Shown here piece by piece: positions 17,954 through 25,868 of a stretch of 64,000 bases of DNA. The position numbers were made by a program, and so were the translations under genes. Positions within the stretch are counted from its first letter, which is position 1; every line of letters begins with the position of its first letter. Below the pieces are notes generated by a model that did no database searches, had not been told where the DNA came from, and saw only the letters and a list, made by a program, of their open reading frames with translations. This stretch comes from Sphingobacterium allocomposti. GTDB lineage: Bacteria; Bacteroidota; Bacteroidia; Sphingobacteriales; Sphingobacteriaceae. The stretch lies in NCBI RefSeq assembly GCF_008124885.1, contig NZ_VNHX01000008.1, forward strand, positions 62,001 through 126,000, written 5' to 3'.

Positions 17954-19735
17954 ATGAAAACAGAAACGATAAAAGGCGGCGAGTTTGTAATCCGGGAGAC
18001 GCCTTATGAGGCAATTTTTATCCCTGAAGAGTTTGATGAAGAGGCTAAAATGATCCGTCAGACATGTATAGACTTTCTCGAGTCAGAAGTATTAAATAAG
18101 CTGGATAGAATCGATGCGCAGGAGGAAGGGCTAATGGAAAGCCTGCTCGACAAGGCCGGCGAGCTTGGGATGCTGGGGGTGTCTATTCCCGAACAATACG
18201 GCGGGTTCGGTAAAAACTTTAACACGTCGATGCTGGTTGCAGATGCCGTTGGCGGAGGCTATTCTTTTGCGGTTGCTTTGTCGGCACATACCGGTATTGG
18301 TACCCTGCCTATACTATACTATGGAAATGACAGGCAAAAGACTAAGTATATTCCCAAGCTGGCTTCCGGGGAGTGGAAAGCATCGTACTGCCTAACGGAG
18401 CCCAATGCCGGTTCTGACGCTAACTCAGGACGAACGTCGGCAACGCTCAATGCGGAAGGAACACATTACCTGCTTAATGGACAAAAAATGTGGATCACCA
18501 ATGCCGGGTTTGCGGATATCTTCATTGTCTTTGCAAAAATAGAAGACGACAAGAATCTTTCCGCATTTATTGTCGAGAAGGAATTCGGCGGGATTACAAT
18601 GAACCCCGAAGAACATAAGCTCGGCATAAAAGGATCTTCCACACGGCAGGTTTTCTTCAACGACTGTCCGGTTTCGGTGGAGAATATGCTTTCCGAACGC
18701 GGAAATGGCTTTAAGATAGCCGTCAATATCCTGAACATAGGTCGGATCAAGCTCGGTGCGGCCACTATTGGCTCCTCGCGATCGGTCATTACACAGGCTG
18801 TCCGCTACGCCAACGAGCGTGTACAATTCAACCTCCCTATATCGAAGTTTGGCGCCATCCGTCATAAGCTTGCCGAGATGGCTACACGCCTGTACGCCGC
18901 AGAGTCAGCCACCTACCGCGCAGGACAGAATATCGACGATGCTTACGAAGCCTTGATCGCTTCCGGAATGGACGAGGCCAAGGCCAAGCTGAAGTCCGTC
19001 GAGCAATTCGCCGTAGAGTGCGCAATCATTAAAGTTTGGTGTTCAGAAATGCTCGACTATGTTGTCGACGAAGGGGTGCAGATTTACGGAGGCATGGGGT
19101 ATTCTGCCGAAGCACCAATGGAGCGCGCCTATCGCGATTCGCGCATCAACCGCATATTCGAGGGTACCAACGAAGTCAACAGGCTGTTGATAGTCGATAT
19201 GCTATTAAAAAGGGCAATGAAGGGAGAACTGGATTTAATGGGACCCGCTACAGCTGTGGCTAACGAACTTATGGCTATTCCCGACTTCGATGAGCAGCAG
19301 GATACGCCGTTTGCAGCCGAGAAAAAGATTATCGCTAACCTGAAAAAAGCAGGACTGCTCATAGCAGGAGCGGCTGTGCAGAAGTTTATGATGTCGCTTG
19401 CTAAAGAGGAAGAAGTCTTAATGAATATCGCTGATATTATTGGTTACGTGTACATCGCAGAATCCGTGCTACTACGAGCAGAGAAGATCTGGCATACGCA
19501 AGGGGAATCAGCCGCTCAGCTGCCGATAGATATGGCTAGAGTTTACCTATATAGTGCCATAGACAAAGTTCACGTGGCCGGAAAAGAGGCGCTGTACGCG
19601 TTTGGTGAGGGGGACGAACTGAAGATGATGCTGGTCGGTTTACGACGTTTCACCAAAGCCGAGCCGTTTAACATGAAGGATGCGAGACAACGGATAGCCA
19701 AAAAACTAATTGAAGAAAACAGGTATTGCTTTTGA
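17954..19735 (+). CDS. fadE: Acyl-CoA dehydrogenase, FadE (YusJ-like)
   Basis: An FAD enzyme that makes the first double bond in acyl-CoA. The N-terminal helical domain (PEEFDEEAKMIRQTCIDFL), middle beta domain (YCLTEPNAGSDANSGRTSA, then KMWITNAGFADIFIVFAK) and C-terminal domain are present; RIFEGTNEVNRLLIVDM carries the C-terminal FAD contact and QIYGGMGYSAEAPMERAYRD is the signature. At 593 residues it is about 200 longer than short-chain enzymes; an extra C-terminal helical domain (about 400-593) is typical of the Bacillus FadE type. Last gene of the operon; a strong terminator begins 26 bases after the stop. The electron acceptor (ETF) is not encoded in this window. Confidence 0.95.
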   Translation: MKTETIKGGEFVIRETPYEAIFIPEEFDEEAKMIRQTCIDFLESEVLNKLDRIDAQEEGLMESLLDKAGELGMLGVSIPEQYGGFGKNFNTSMLVADAVGGGYSFAVALSAHTGIGTLPILYYGNDRQKTKYIPKLASGEWKASYCLTEPNAGSDANSGRTSATLNAEGTHYLLNGQKMWITNAGFADIFIVFAKIEDDKNLSAFIVEKEFGGITMNPEEHKLGIKGSSTRQVFFNDCPVSVENMLSERGNGFKIAVNILNIGRIKLGAATIGSSRSVITQAVRYANERVQFNLPISKFGAIRHKLAEMATRLYAAESATYRAGQNIDDAYEALIASGMDEAKAKLKSVEQFAVECAIIKVWCSEMLDYVVDEGVQIYGGMGYSAEAPMERAYRDSRINRIFEGTNEVNRLLIVDMLLKRAMKGELDLMGPATAVANELMAIPDFDEQQDTPFAAEKKIIANLKKAGLLIAGAAVQKFMMSLAKEEEVLMNIADIIGYVYIAESVLLRAEKIWHTQGESAAQLPIDMARVYLYSAIDKVHVAGKEALYAFGEGDELKMMLVGLRRFTKAEPFNMKDARQRIAKKLIEENRYCF

Positions 19736-19760
19736 GCCGGTTATCGAATGATCGGTCTAT

Positions 19761-19793
19761 AAATCCGCTGTAGCCATACAGCGGATTTTTTTT
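19761..19793 (+). terminator. Intrinsic terminator of the fad operon
   Basis: A perfect 12-base stem (AAATCCGCTGTA, loop GCCA, and the complement) followed by eight T. Confidence 0.92.
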
Positions 19794-19853
19794 GTTAAAA
19801 TAAGTTTTATAAAAAAAATCTACTAAAACAGTAGTCTTTTTTATAAATGTTTC

Positions 19854-19861
19854 TATATTTG
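19854..19861 (+). promoter_or_regulatory. -7 box upstream of the leader peptide
   Basis: TATATTTG, an exact match to TAnnTTTG, about 55 bases before the leader start codon. I find no TTG at the proper distance upstream, so the -33 part is weak, which would fit an activated promoter. It would place the transcript start near 19866, just before the first 17-base repeat. Confidence 0.5.
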
Positions 19862-19871
19862 CATTGTCTGT

Positions 19872-19888
19872 TTCAATTGGCGTTGGCA
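19872..19888 (+). repeat. 17-base direct repeat, copy 1 (before leader peptide)
   Basis: TTCAATTGGCGTTGGCA, identical to a second copy 216 bases downstream. It ends 28 bases before the leader start codon. CAGTAT and AAACATT also recur, in the same order, between each copy and its start codon. Confidence 0.8.
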
Positions 19889-19916
19889 ACGACAGTATAA
19901 AAACATTAAACAACAC

Positions 19917-20015
19917 ATGAAAACTATCAACCAATCTCCGCTTTCTTCCCGCTTCACGACACGTGATCTTGTGACGTTTCACTGCCTGTCATCTCGAATG
20001 CGAATGTGCTACTAA
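19917..20015 (+). CDS. Leader peptide of 32 residues, Met/Cys-rich end
   Basis: A short frame starting MKTINQSPLSSR and ending HCLSSRMRMCY. Its final ten residues hold two Met and one Cys, with a further Cys at residue 23, while these are rare residues in general. It has no membrane segment and no domain. Right behind its stop come a pairing segment and a terminator hairpin, then the SusC gene, which is the layout of a transcription attenuator. I infer that ribosome stalling at the Cys or Met codons, or failure to finish the peptide, decides read-through into a sulfur-related operon. The start ATG is preceded by the same 17-base repeat as the SusC start. Expression is not proven. Confidence 0.6.
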   Translation: MKTINQSPLSSRFTTRDLVTFHCLSSRMRMCY

Positions 20016-20067
20016 CTTTCCCTTTATATAAAAGCAAAAGGGGAAGTTGACGCTTCCCCTTTTCTTC
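20016..20067 (+). promoter_or_regulatory. Attenuator: antiterminator segment and terminator hairpin
   Basis: An 11-base perfect stem, AAAAGGGGAAG (20036-20046), loop TTGACG, CTTCCCCTTTT (20053-20063) with a T-rich tail, lies between the leader stop and the SusC start. CTTTCCCTTT (20016-20025), directly after the leader stop codon, can pair with the same 5' arm (20037-20046) over ten pairs with one G-U. The two structures exclude each other. A ribosome reaching the stop codon would cover the antiterminator segment and favour termination. Confidence 0.65.
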
Positions 20068-20087
20068 CGTTCGATAATAAAAGCAAG

Positions 20088-20104
20088 TTCAATTGGCGTT
20101 GGCA
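20088..20104 (+). repeat. 17-base direct repeat, copy 2 (before SusC gene)
   Basis: Second identical copy of TTCAATTGGCGTTGGCA, ending 33 bases before the SusC start codon and 24 bases after the attenuator hairpin. No -7 box precedes this copy, so it is more likely an RNA-level or translation-related element than a second promoter. Confidence 0.8.
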
Positions 20105-20137
20105 CTTGTCAGTATTCACTATCAAACATTCAAAACT

Positions 20138-23100
20138 ATGAAATATTGTAGAGTATTCCGATACTCGCTTTCTATTTTTTTAACGGCGGTGCTCTTTACG
20201 TCGGCCTGGGCACAGGAAGCAAAACCAATTATTAACGCTTCGCTCGTCGGTACGGTTGTCGATGCGACAACAAAAAGCCCTATAGAAGGGGCGACTGTGC
20301 AATTGGAAGCGGTGACCCATAGTGTGAAAACCGACCGAAACGGCAGGTTTTCCTTTGTTACCGGGCAGAAATTGCCCTTCCGGCTTATCATCACATCAGT
20401 AGGCTACGAAACCCAAAACCTTGTTGTCGAAAAATCGCCTGCGGTTGTCGAATTGAGACGATCCACAGAAGACCTGGACGAAGTGGTGGTCGTCGGATAT
20501 ACGACGATAGCCCGGAAGAACCTCATCGGTGCAGTAGACCGTGTATCCCAGCAGGATGTTCGGGATATTCCAACAGGCAGCTTCGACGCGCAGCTTCAAG
20601 GCAAAGTGGCCGGTATGCAGGTCGCAGCGAGTACGGGAGTGCCGGGCGAGGCGTTACACGTGCGCCTCCGCGGGGCTACCTCTATCAACGCAGACAACAA
20701 TCCGCTGTACGTAATCGACGGCGTCTTCCTAAATTCCGAAAGCCTCCAAACTATTAACACAGGAGGAAAGGCAACGTCGCCCATTGCCGACCTGAATCCA
20801 TCCGATATTGAGTTCGTCGAAGTGTTGAAAGATGCTGAAGCTACAGCATTATATGGGTCGCGGGGAGCGAATGGCGTGATTTTAATTACCACCAGACGTG
20901 GGAAAAATGCCCAGTCGGCAAAGATCGATGTTAATCTCTATTCCGGCAGAGGCAAGGCCTCTAAACTATGGGAACTAACAACGGGGCCTGAGCACGCGGA
21001 GCTAGTTAATGAATATTTCAGAAATATCGGTCAGACGCAGCCGTTCCGGCCCGTCGCTGAAGGAGGAAGGGGGACGCCTTCTGAACAACAGACCTATGAT
21101 CGCCTATCAGAAGCATTTCGTACAGCCGGTGTATATAATGCGGATCTGTCTGTGTACGGAGGCAGCGATAACACCGCCTACTATTTAAGCGCTGGGCATA
21201 ACAAGCAGGAATCGATACTCCGGCCCATTTCCTTCGACCGGGCGAGTTTCCGGTTTAATTTAGACCAAAAAATAAACAACCGTCTAAAAGTGGGCTCAAG
21301 CAATGCTATTTCACGGACGGGCCGGAATCAAGGCAGGGCGGGCGACGGCCCTCAGGGAGGAATACTGCAGGCTGCACTGCATACACCAACTTATCTGTCG
21401 CCGTACAATGAAGCGGGTGTCCCCGTCGGCCGGGCCGGATTTGATAACCTAACCTTGCTGCTGGATAACTATGATGTGGGATCCACCAGCCTTCGTTACA
21501 TCGGCAACGTCTACGGCGAATATCAGATCACACCAGCCTTACGGTTCCGTTCGACATTTAGCGTGGATCACAATAATTATAACGAGCATGAATACTGGAA
21601 CAACCTGCTAATTGCAGGCAGTCCGAACGGACTGGCAACCTCCGCAATTTCCCAGTCCACCACGTGGATTAATGAACAGACGTTGACATACCGAAAAAGA
21701 TTGGGACCACGGCACGCCATTGGAGTATTGCTGGGCAACACCCTGCAAGGAAGCTACTTTTCGTTAACTTCGGCAGAAGGGAGGGGGTTCGCCACAAACG
21801 ACTTTACCCTGATCAGCGCGGCAGCGACAACCACCAGCAACCAAGATTGGGATCAGTATAAACTGGCTTCATTTTTCGGACGAGTGGATTATGCGTTCGA
21901 TGATAAATATTTGCTGGACTTTTCGCTTCGGGCAGACGGATCTTCAAAGTTCAATGAAGGATACCAATGGGGCCATTTCCCAGCTATCGGTCTTGCGTGG
22001 CGTTTAAGCAAAGAAAGCTTCCTCGAGGATGTTGCTCTACTGAACGACCTAAAACTGAAAACAAGCTACGGCTTGACCGGTAACCAGAACGGCATAAATT
22101 CTTTCGCCTCCAGACAGCTGTGGTCCGGTGTGGGATCGTCATACCGTGGAATTGCCGGAATTGTGCCGGCACAACTGGCAAACCGCGAGCTGAGCTGGGA
22201 GACGACCTCCCAGTTTAACGTGGGGCTGGATGCGGCCCTTTTACGTAACAGGCTGACGACATCATTCAACTATTATTATAAATATACCAAAGACGGATTA
22301 TTGACGGAGATACTACCTGGAACCACTGGATTCAGCAGTTTTACCGATAACGCGGTAGAGATCAGTAATAGAGGGCTTGAGCTGAGCATTAGCTCCGTAA
22401 ATATCAATAATGACGCTTTCTCCTGGAACACGTCTTTCAACATTTCCCGTAATATCAACAAGATCGAAAAGCTGGCGACACCGCAAAGTTACGGAAGCAG
22501 AAACCTTATCCAGTTTAAAGAGGGGCATCCGATGTATTCTTTCTGGGTATATAACCAGCTGTATGTAGATCCGCAGACCGGTGATGCCGTATATGAAGAC
22601 ATAGATGGCAATGGCCGTATAACGACCGACGACAGGAAAATTATGGGAAGCATATGGCCGGACTATTTCGGAGGCTTAAGCAACGACTTTTCGTATAAAA
22701 ACTTCGATTTAAGCGCATTCCTCACGTTTTCTGTCGGCAACAAGATATATAATCACAATCGCTTTTTCGGAGAAGGAGGGGGAGCACGGGACGCCGCGCG
22801 CATCATTTTTAGATCGAATCTGGACCGATGGCAACAGCCCGGCGACATCACGGACGTACCGCGTGCAGATGGTGTCAATAACAATAATTATAAAGACGGT
22901 GGAGGTAGATGGCTGGAAGATGGTTCTTATTTGAGGCTCCGGACGCTAAGCTTAGGCTATAGTTTTCCGGCAACGCATCTAGGGCGGTGGTCTTTAGCCA
23001 AACTTCGAATATACGCGCAGGCAACGAATTTATTTACGCTTACGAGATATACAGGACTTGATCCGGAGTCCGCGGCGAGCAGCGCCGCAAATCAGCAGGG

Positions 23101-23164
23101 GATCGACCTCGGGACGCCGCCGCAACCGAGAAGTTTTCAGCTAGGTGTCAATCTAACATTATAA
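20138..23164 (+). CDS. SusC/RagA-family TonB-dependent outer-membrane transporter
   Basis: A 1008-residue SusC-type channel that with its SusD lipoprotein imports a bound substrate across the outer membrane using TonB. The signal peptide is MKYCRVFRYSLSIFLTAV up to AWAQ; the ATG at 20138 is chosen because an upstream TTG would add 15 residues encoded by the repeat. Residues about 35-110 form a carboxypeptidase-regulatory-like beta domain (GTVVDATTKSPIEGATVQLE). The plug includes DEVVVVGYTT and NADNNPLYVIDG, and the barrel ends in Leu at FQLGVNLTL. It is the first structural gene behind the attenuator; the SusD gene starts seven bases later. The operon content suggests a sulfur-containing substrate rather than a glycan. 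Confidence 0.95.
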   Translation: MKYCRVFRYSLSIFLTAVLFTSAWAQEAKPIINASLVGTVVDATTKSPIEGATVQLEAVTHSVKTDRNGRFSFVTGQKLPFRLIITSVGYETQNLVVEKSPAVVELRRSTEDLDEVVVVGYTTIARKNLIGAVDRVSQQDVRDIPTGSFDAQLQGKVAGMQVAASTGVPGEALHVRLRGATSINADNNPLYVIDGVFLNSESLQTINTGGKATSPIADLNPSDIEFVEVLKDAEATALYGSRGANGVILITTRRGKNAQSAKIDVNLYSGRGKASKLWELTTGPEHAELVNEYFRNIGQTQPFRPVAEGGRGTPSEQQTYDRLSEAFRTAGVYNADLSVYGGSDNTAYYLSAGHNKQESILRPISFDRASFRFNLDQKINNRLKVGSSNAISRTGRNQGRAGDGPQGGILQAALHTPTYLSPYNEAGVPVGRAGFDNLTLLLDNYDVGSTSLRYIGNVYGEYQITPALRFRSTFSVDHNNYNEHEYWNNLLIAGSPNGLATSAISQSTTWINEQTLTYRKRLGPRHAIGVLLGNTLQGSYFSLTSAEGRGFATNDFTLISAAATTTSNQDWDQYKLASFFGRVDYAFDDKYLLDFSLRADGSSKFNEGYQWGHFPAIGLAWRLSKESFLEDVALLNDLKLKTSYGLTGNQNGINSFASRQLWSGVGSSYRGIAGIVPAQLANRELSWETTSQFNVGLDAALLRNRLTTSFNYYYKYTKDGLLTEILPGTTGFSSFTDNAVEISNRGLELSISSVNINNDAFSWNTSFNISRNINKIEKLATPQSYGSRNLIQFKEGHPMYSFWVYNQLYVDPQTGDAVYEDIDGNGRITTDDRKIMGSIWPDYFGGLSNDFSYKNFDLSAFLTFSVGNKIYNHNRFFGEGGGARDAARIIFRSNLDRWQQPGDITDVPRADGVNNNNYKDGGGRWLEDGSYLRLRTLSLGYSFPATHLGRWSLAKLRIYAQATNLFTLTRYTGLDPESAASSAANQQGIDLGTPPQPRSFQLGVNLTL

Positions 23165-23171
23165 GAAAACC

Positions 23172-24506
23172 ATGAAAAAATATCTGTTTTTATCCTACAT
23201 CATTCTGTTTGCAAGCTGTTCTTCGTTCTTGGAAGTAGAGCCTAAAACATCCATATCCGGAGAAGGTGTAATCCATGACGAAACTTCGGCAAACGCCGCT
23301 ATCAATGGGGTATATGATGCACTCCGAAGCTATTATAGCGTGGATTATCAATCCATCGCCTATCTCTCGGGTGATAATGTCCAATGGACAGGATCACAAT
23401 CGCAGGTCCAAGAGTTTATCAACAATAGGGTAAACCCGGAGAACGCGACAATAGCATCTACATGGAACGGAATCTATAGAACGATAAATAGGACCAATAA
23501 TGTCATCGCGGCGCTAGTCGGCTACGGCGGAGATGGAATTGCCCCTGCCGTTAGAGACAACGTTTTAGGACAGGCATATGCGATCCGCGGATTAGCCTAT
23601 TTTGATTTGGTACGTGTGTGGGGCGGTGTTCCCCTGATCACGGAACCAACGACGCAGGTTGGAGATAATATGGGCGTAGCACGGAGTACAGCCGAAGAAG
23701 TATATAGGCAGGTGATCAACGATCTGAACCGGGCCGAAGAGCTCCTGCCTGCAACAACCGATCGTTTCGTTTTTACCAAAAAGACGGTATGGGCATTGAA
23801 GGCAAGGTATCACTTATATCGGAAGAGCTGGGACGAAGCAAGGACATACGCTCAGTTGTTGATTGACGACCGCGCCAATTATGAGTTGTTGGCACCTTAT
23901 TATTCCTTTTTTAAGAATAATGTGACGGGAACAAGAGAGTCCGTGTTCGAACTGTTTTATAGCGCCAATGAACCAAACCCTCATCGGGCACAATGGCAGC
24001 CTCAAACCAACGGCGGTACCAGACAATGGGCCCCAAGCGATGAACTGGTCGCTTTGTTGACAAACCCGGAGACAGCAGGGGCACGCAGTCAGCTAATCGC
24101 CCGAGATAACCAAAATCGCTGGTACGGCGATTTATATTACAGAAGTACAGGTGCCGATCCGACCTATGTCATTCGGTTGGCCGAGCTTTACCTTATCCGC
24201 GCGGAGGCTTATGCCGAACTTGGAACGTACAATTTAGCCGTCGACGATCTTAACAAAGTCCGCGAGCGTGCGTTGCTGGCTAATAAGCCCTACCACGCAG
24301 GCAAAGCCGACATTTTGCTGTGGATCGAGAACGAACGCCGTTTGGAATTTGCCTTCGAAGCGCACCGCTGGTTTGATCTCGTAAGGACTGGCCGCGCCCA
24401 GCAGGTGTTGGGAATAACAGAAGCGTTCCGGCTTTTACTACCGATTCCGTATAGCCAGATATTGGCGGACCCCGCCCTTAAACAAAATCCGGATTATTCA
24501 TCATAG
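23172..24506 (+). CDS. RagB/SusD-family nutrient-binding lipoprotein
   Basis: The surface lipoprotein that caps the SusC channel. The signal peptide MKKYLFLSYIILFASC ends with the lipid-accepting Cys16, followed by SSFLEVEPKTSISGEGV, the usual SusD start. Helical TPR-like parts carry TSANAAINGVYDALRS, WNGIYRTINRTNNVI and QAYAIRGLAYFDLVRVWGGVPL; the C-terminal part has YVIRLAELYLIRAEAYAELG and NERRLEFAFEAHRWFDLVRTGRA, both hallmark motifs. At 444 residues it is on the small side for the family. No carbohydrate enzymes lie nearby, unlike classical polysaccharide loci. Confidence 0.94.
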   Translation: MKKYLFLSYIILFASCSSFLEVEPKTSISGEGVIHDETSANAAINGVYDALRSYYSVDYQSIAYLSGDNVQWTGSQSQVQEFINNRVNPENATIASTWNGIYRTINRTNNVIAALVGYGGDGIAPAVRDNVLGQAYAIRGLAYFDLVRVWGGVPLITEPTTQVGDNMGVARSTAEEVYRQVINDLNRAEELLPATTDRFVFTKKTVWALKARYHLYRKSWDEARTYAQLLIDDRANYELLAPYYSFFKNNVTGTRESVFELFYSANEPNPHRAQWQPQTNGGTRQWAPSDELVALLTNPETAGARSQLIARDNQNRWYGDLYYRSTGADPTYVIRLAELYLIRAEAYAELGTYNLAVDDLNKVRERALLANKPYHAGKADILLWIENERRLEFAFEAHRWFDLVRTGRAQQVLGITEAFRLLLPIPYSQILADPALKQNPDYSS

Positions 24507-24518
24507 CATTTAAATCAG

Positions 24519-25856
24519 ATGACTCCATATCTTCAGGACCATATTTGGAAGAAGTATCTGCTCCGGGCGAGCATACTTTTTATCTTGTTGCTTAGCCTGC
24601 CATTGCAACCAGACTTCTATCACGCGTTGTTTACAATCAGTTGGCAATATTTTATAGCTGATATTTTCCATTTAGTAACCTTTCTGCCTCATTATTTTGG
24701 AGTGCAGAGTACTATATATGATTGGCTGCTGCTCCTTGTCTTGGCCTTGGTGGGGGCCGCGATCTGGCTAAAAAAGGAAAAGACGCAACGGCGCGATCGC
24801 GAACAGACCTACTATTACTATCTGCGGATATTCGTACGCTTTAAACTCGCTGCTATATTGTTTGTGGCCGGCCTTACCAAGCTATTTCCGGTGTTCGTGC
24901 CGGAGCTGTCCCTGAGCCACCTAAATACAGCATACGGTTATTTTGCGGACTGGAAACACTTACTTCTAAGCTTATCCGCTGCGCCGGCGTATTTGGTATT
25001 TCTAGGTGTCGTCGAACTTGCTGCCGCAGTACTGCTGCTCTTTCGAAAAACAGCATTTCTGGCGGTTATTTTTGTCATTCCATTTTACGGAAACGCGTTT
25101 TTGGCTGATCTAGCTTATCAAGGCCCGACCTATTTTGTGTCCGTATACATCGTTCTATTGACCCTCCCGATCTTTATGTATGATGTACAGCGCTTGGGAT
25201 CATTGATTGTCAGTTTAAAAGAGACGCCGCCAGCAAGCTGGAAATTCGATTGGCAGACGAAAAGATGGGGCCGGTGGCGGTTGCCGGCGAAAGTCGCTTT
25301 TGCATTTGTTTTTATCGTGTTGGTAGGAGCCAGATCGTATTCCGTTTATCGGTATCCGAACCAGTCGTTACATTATCCGACCCAGACGGGAATCCCAGGT
25401 GCCGCCGGAAAATACATCGTGGATACATTTGTGCTGAACGGCGACACGCTGACATTTTCTCCGACAGATAGTATAAGGTGGAAAGACGTCGTGTTCGAAA
25501 AGTGGAATACGATGAGCGTGCGCAAAGTAAATACCGTTTTTAAGGATGTACCGCCCACCGCCTTTTTTCAGAGGGAAGACGACCGCAGAGAATTCGAATA
25601 TACCCAGGTCGGCGACCGCCTGTACTATCGCTATAGCATTTCGGCCGATAGCATCATACTCCGAAACCCTAATAGAAATTACGGTGACGACACCTATCTG
25701 TTTAAAATACGGCGCCCCGACAGCATCCATATAAACCTGACAGGTGTTAACGCACAAGGAGACACTCTGCACGTGGGGCTGAGTAAAGTCGACAAAAAAT
25801 ATCTGTTGCAGGAGGTTAAAAAGGTCGGGCGTCGCGGATTGGGGTACAAGTTATAA
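24519..25856 (+). CDS. DoxX-like membrane protein with C-terminal periplasmic domain (paralogue 1)
   Basis: 445 residues. Roughly residues 12-235 contain about seven membrane segments; the central part (FKLAAILFVAGLTKLFPVF, then FLGVVELAAAVLLLFRKTAFLA) resembles DoxX/DoxD, the family of the thiosulfate:quinone oxidoreductase membrane subunit. After a last helix near 265-285 comes a soluble tail of about 150 residues with LNGDTLTFSPTDSIRWKDV and FEKWNTMSVRKVN. The next gene encodes a paralogue with the same plan. It is embedded in an operon with a c-type cytochrome and a sulfite-oxidase-type enzyme, so a role in passing electrons or a sulfur intermediate is plausible. The DoxX link is by motif only and is not certain. 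Confidence 0.7.
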   Translation: MTPYLQDHIWKKYLLRASILFILLLSLPLQPDFYHALFTISWQYFIADIFHLVTFLPHYFGVQSTIYDWLLLLVLALVGAAIWLKKEKTQRRDREQTYYYYLRIFVRFKLAAILFVAGLTKLFPVFVPELSLSHLNTAYGYFADWKHLLLSLSAAPAYLVFLGVVELAAAVLLLFRKTAFLAVIFVIPFYGNAFLADLAYQGPTYFVSVYIVLLTLPIFMYDVQRLGSLIVSLKETPPASWKFDWQTKRWGRWRLPAKVAFAFVFIVLVGARSYSVYRYPNQSLHYPTQTGIPGAAGKYIVDTFVLNGDTLTFSPTDSIRWKDVVFEKWNTMSVRKVNTVFKDVPPTAFFQREDDRREFEYTQVGDRLYYRYSISADSIILRNPNRNYGDDTYLFKIRRPDSIHINLTGVNAQGDTLHVGLSKVDKKYLLQEVKKVGRRGLGYKL

Positions 25857-25868
25857 TCACTAAATCAC

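Noticed and set aside
20093..20137. TTG start for the SusC gene
   Set aside because: It falls in the 17-base repeat and would add residues before the signal peptide. The ATG at 20138 gives a normal signal.
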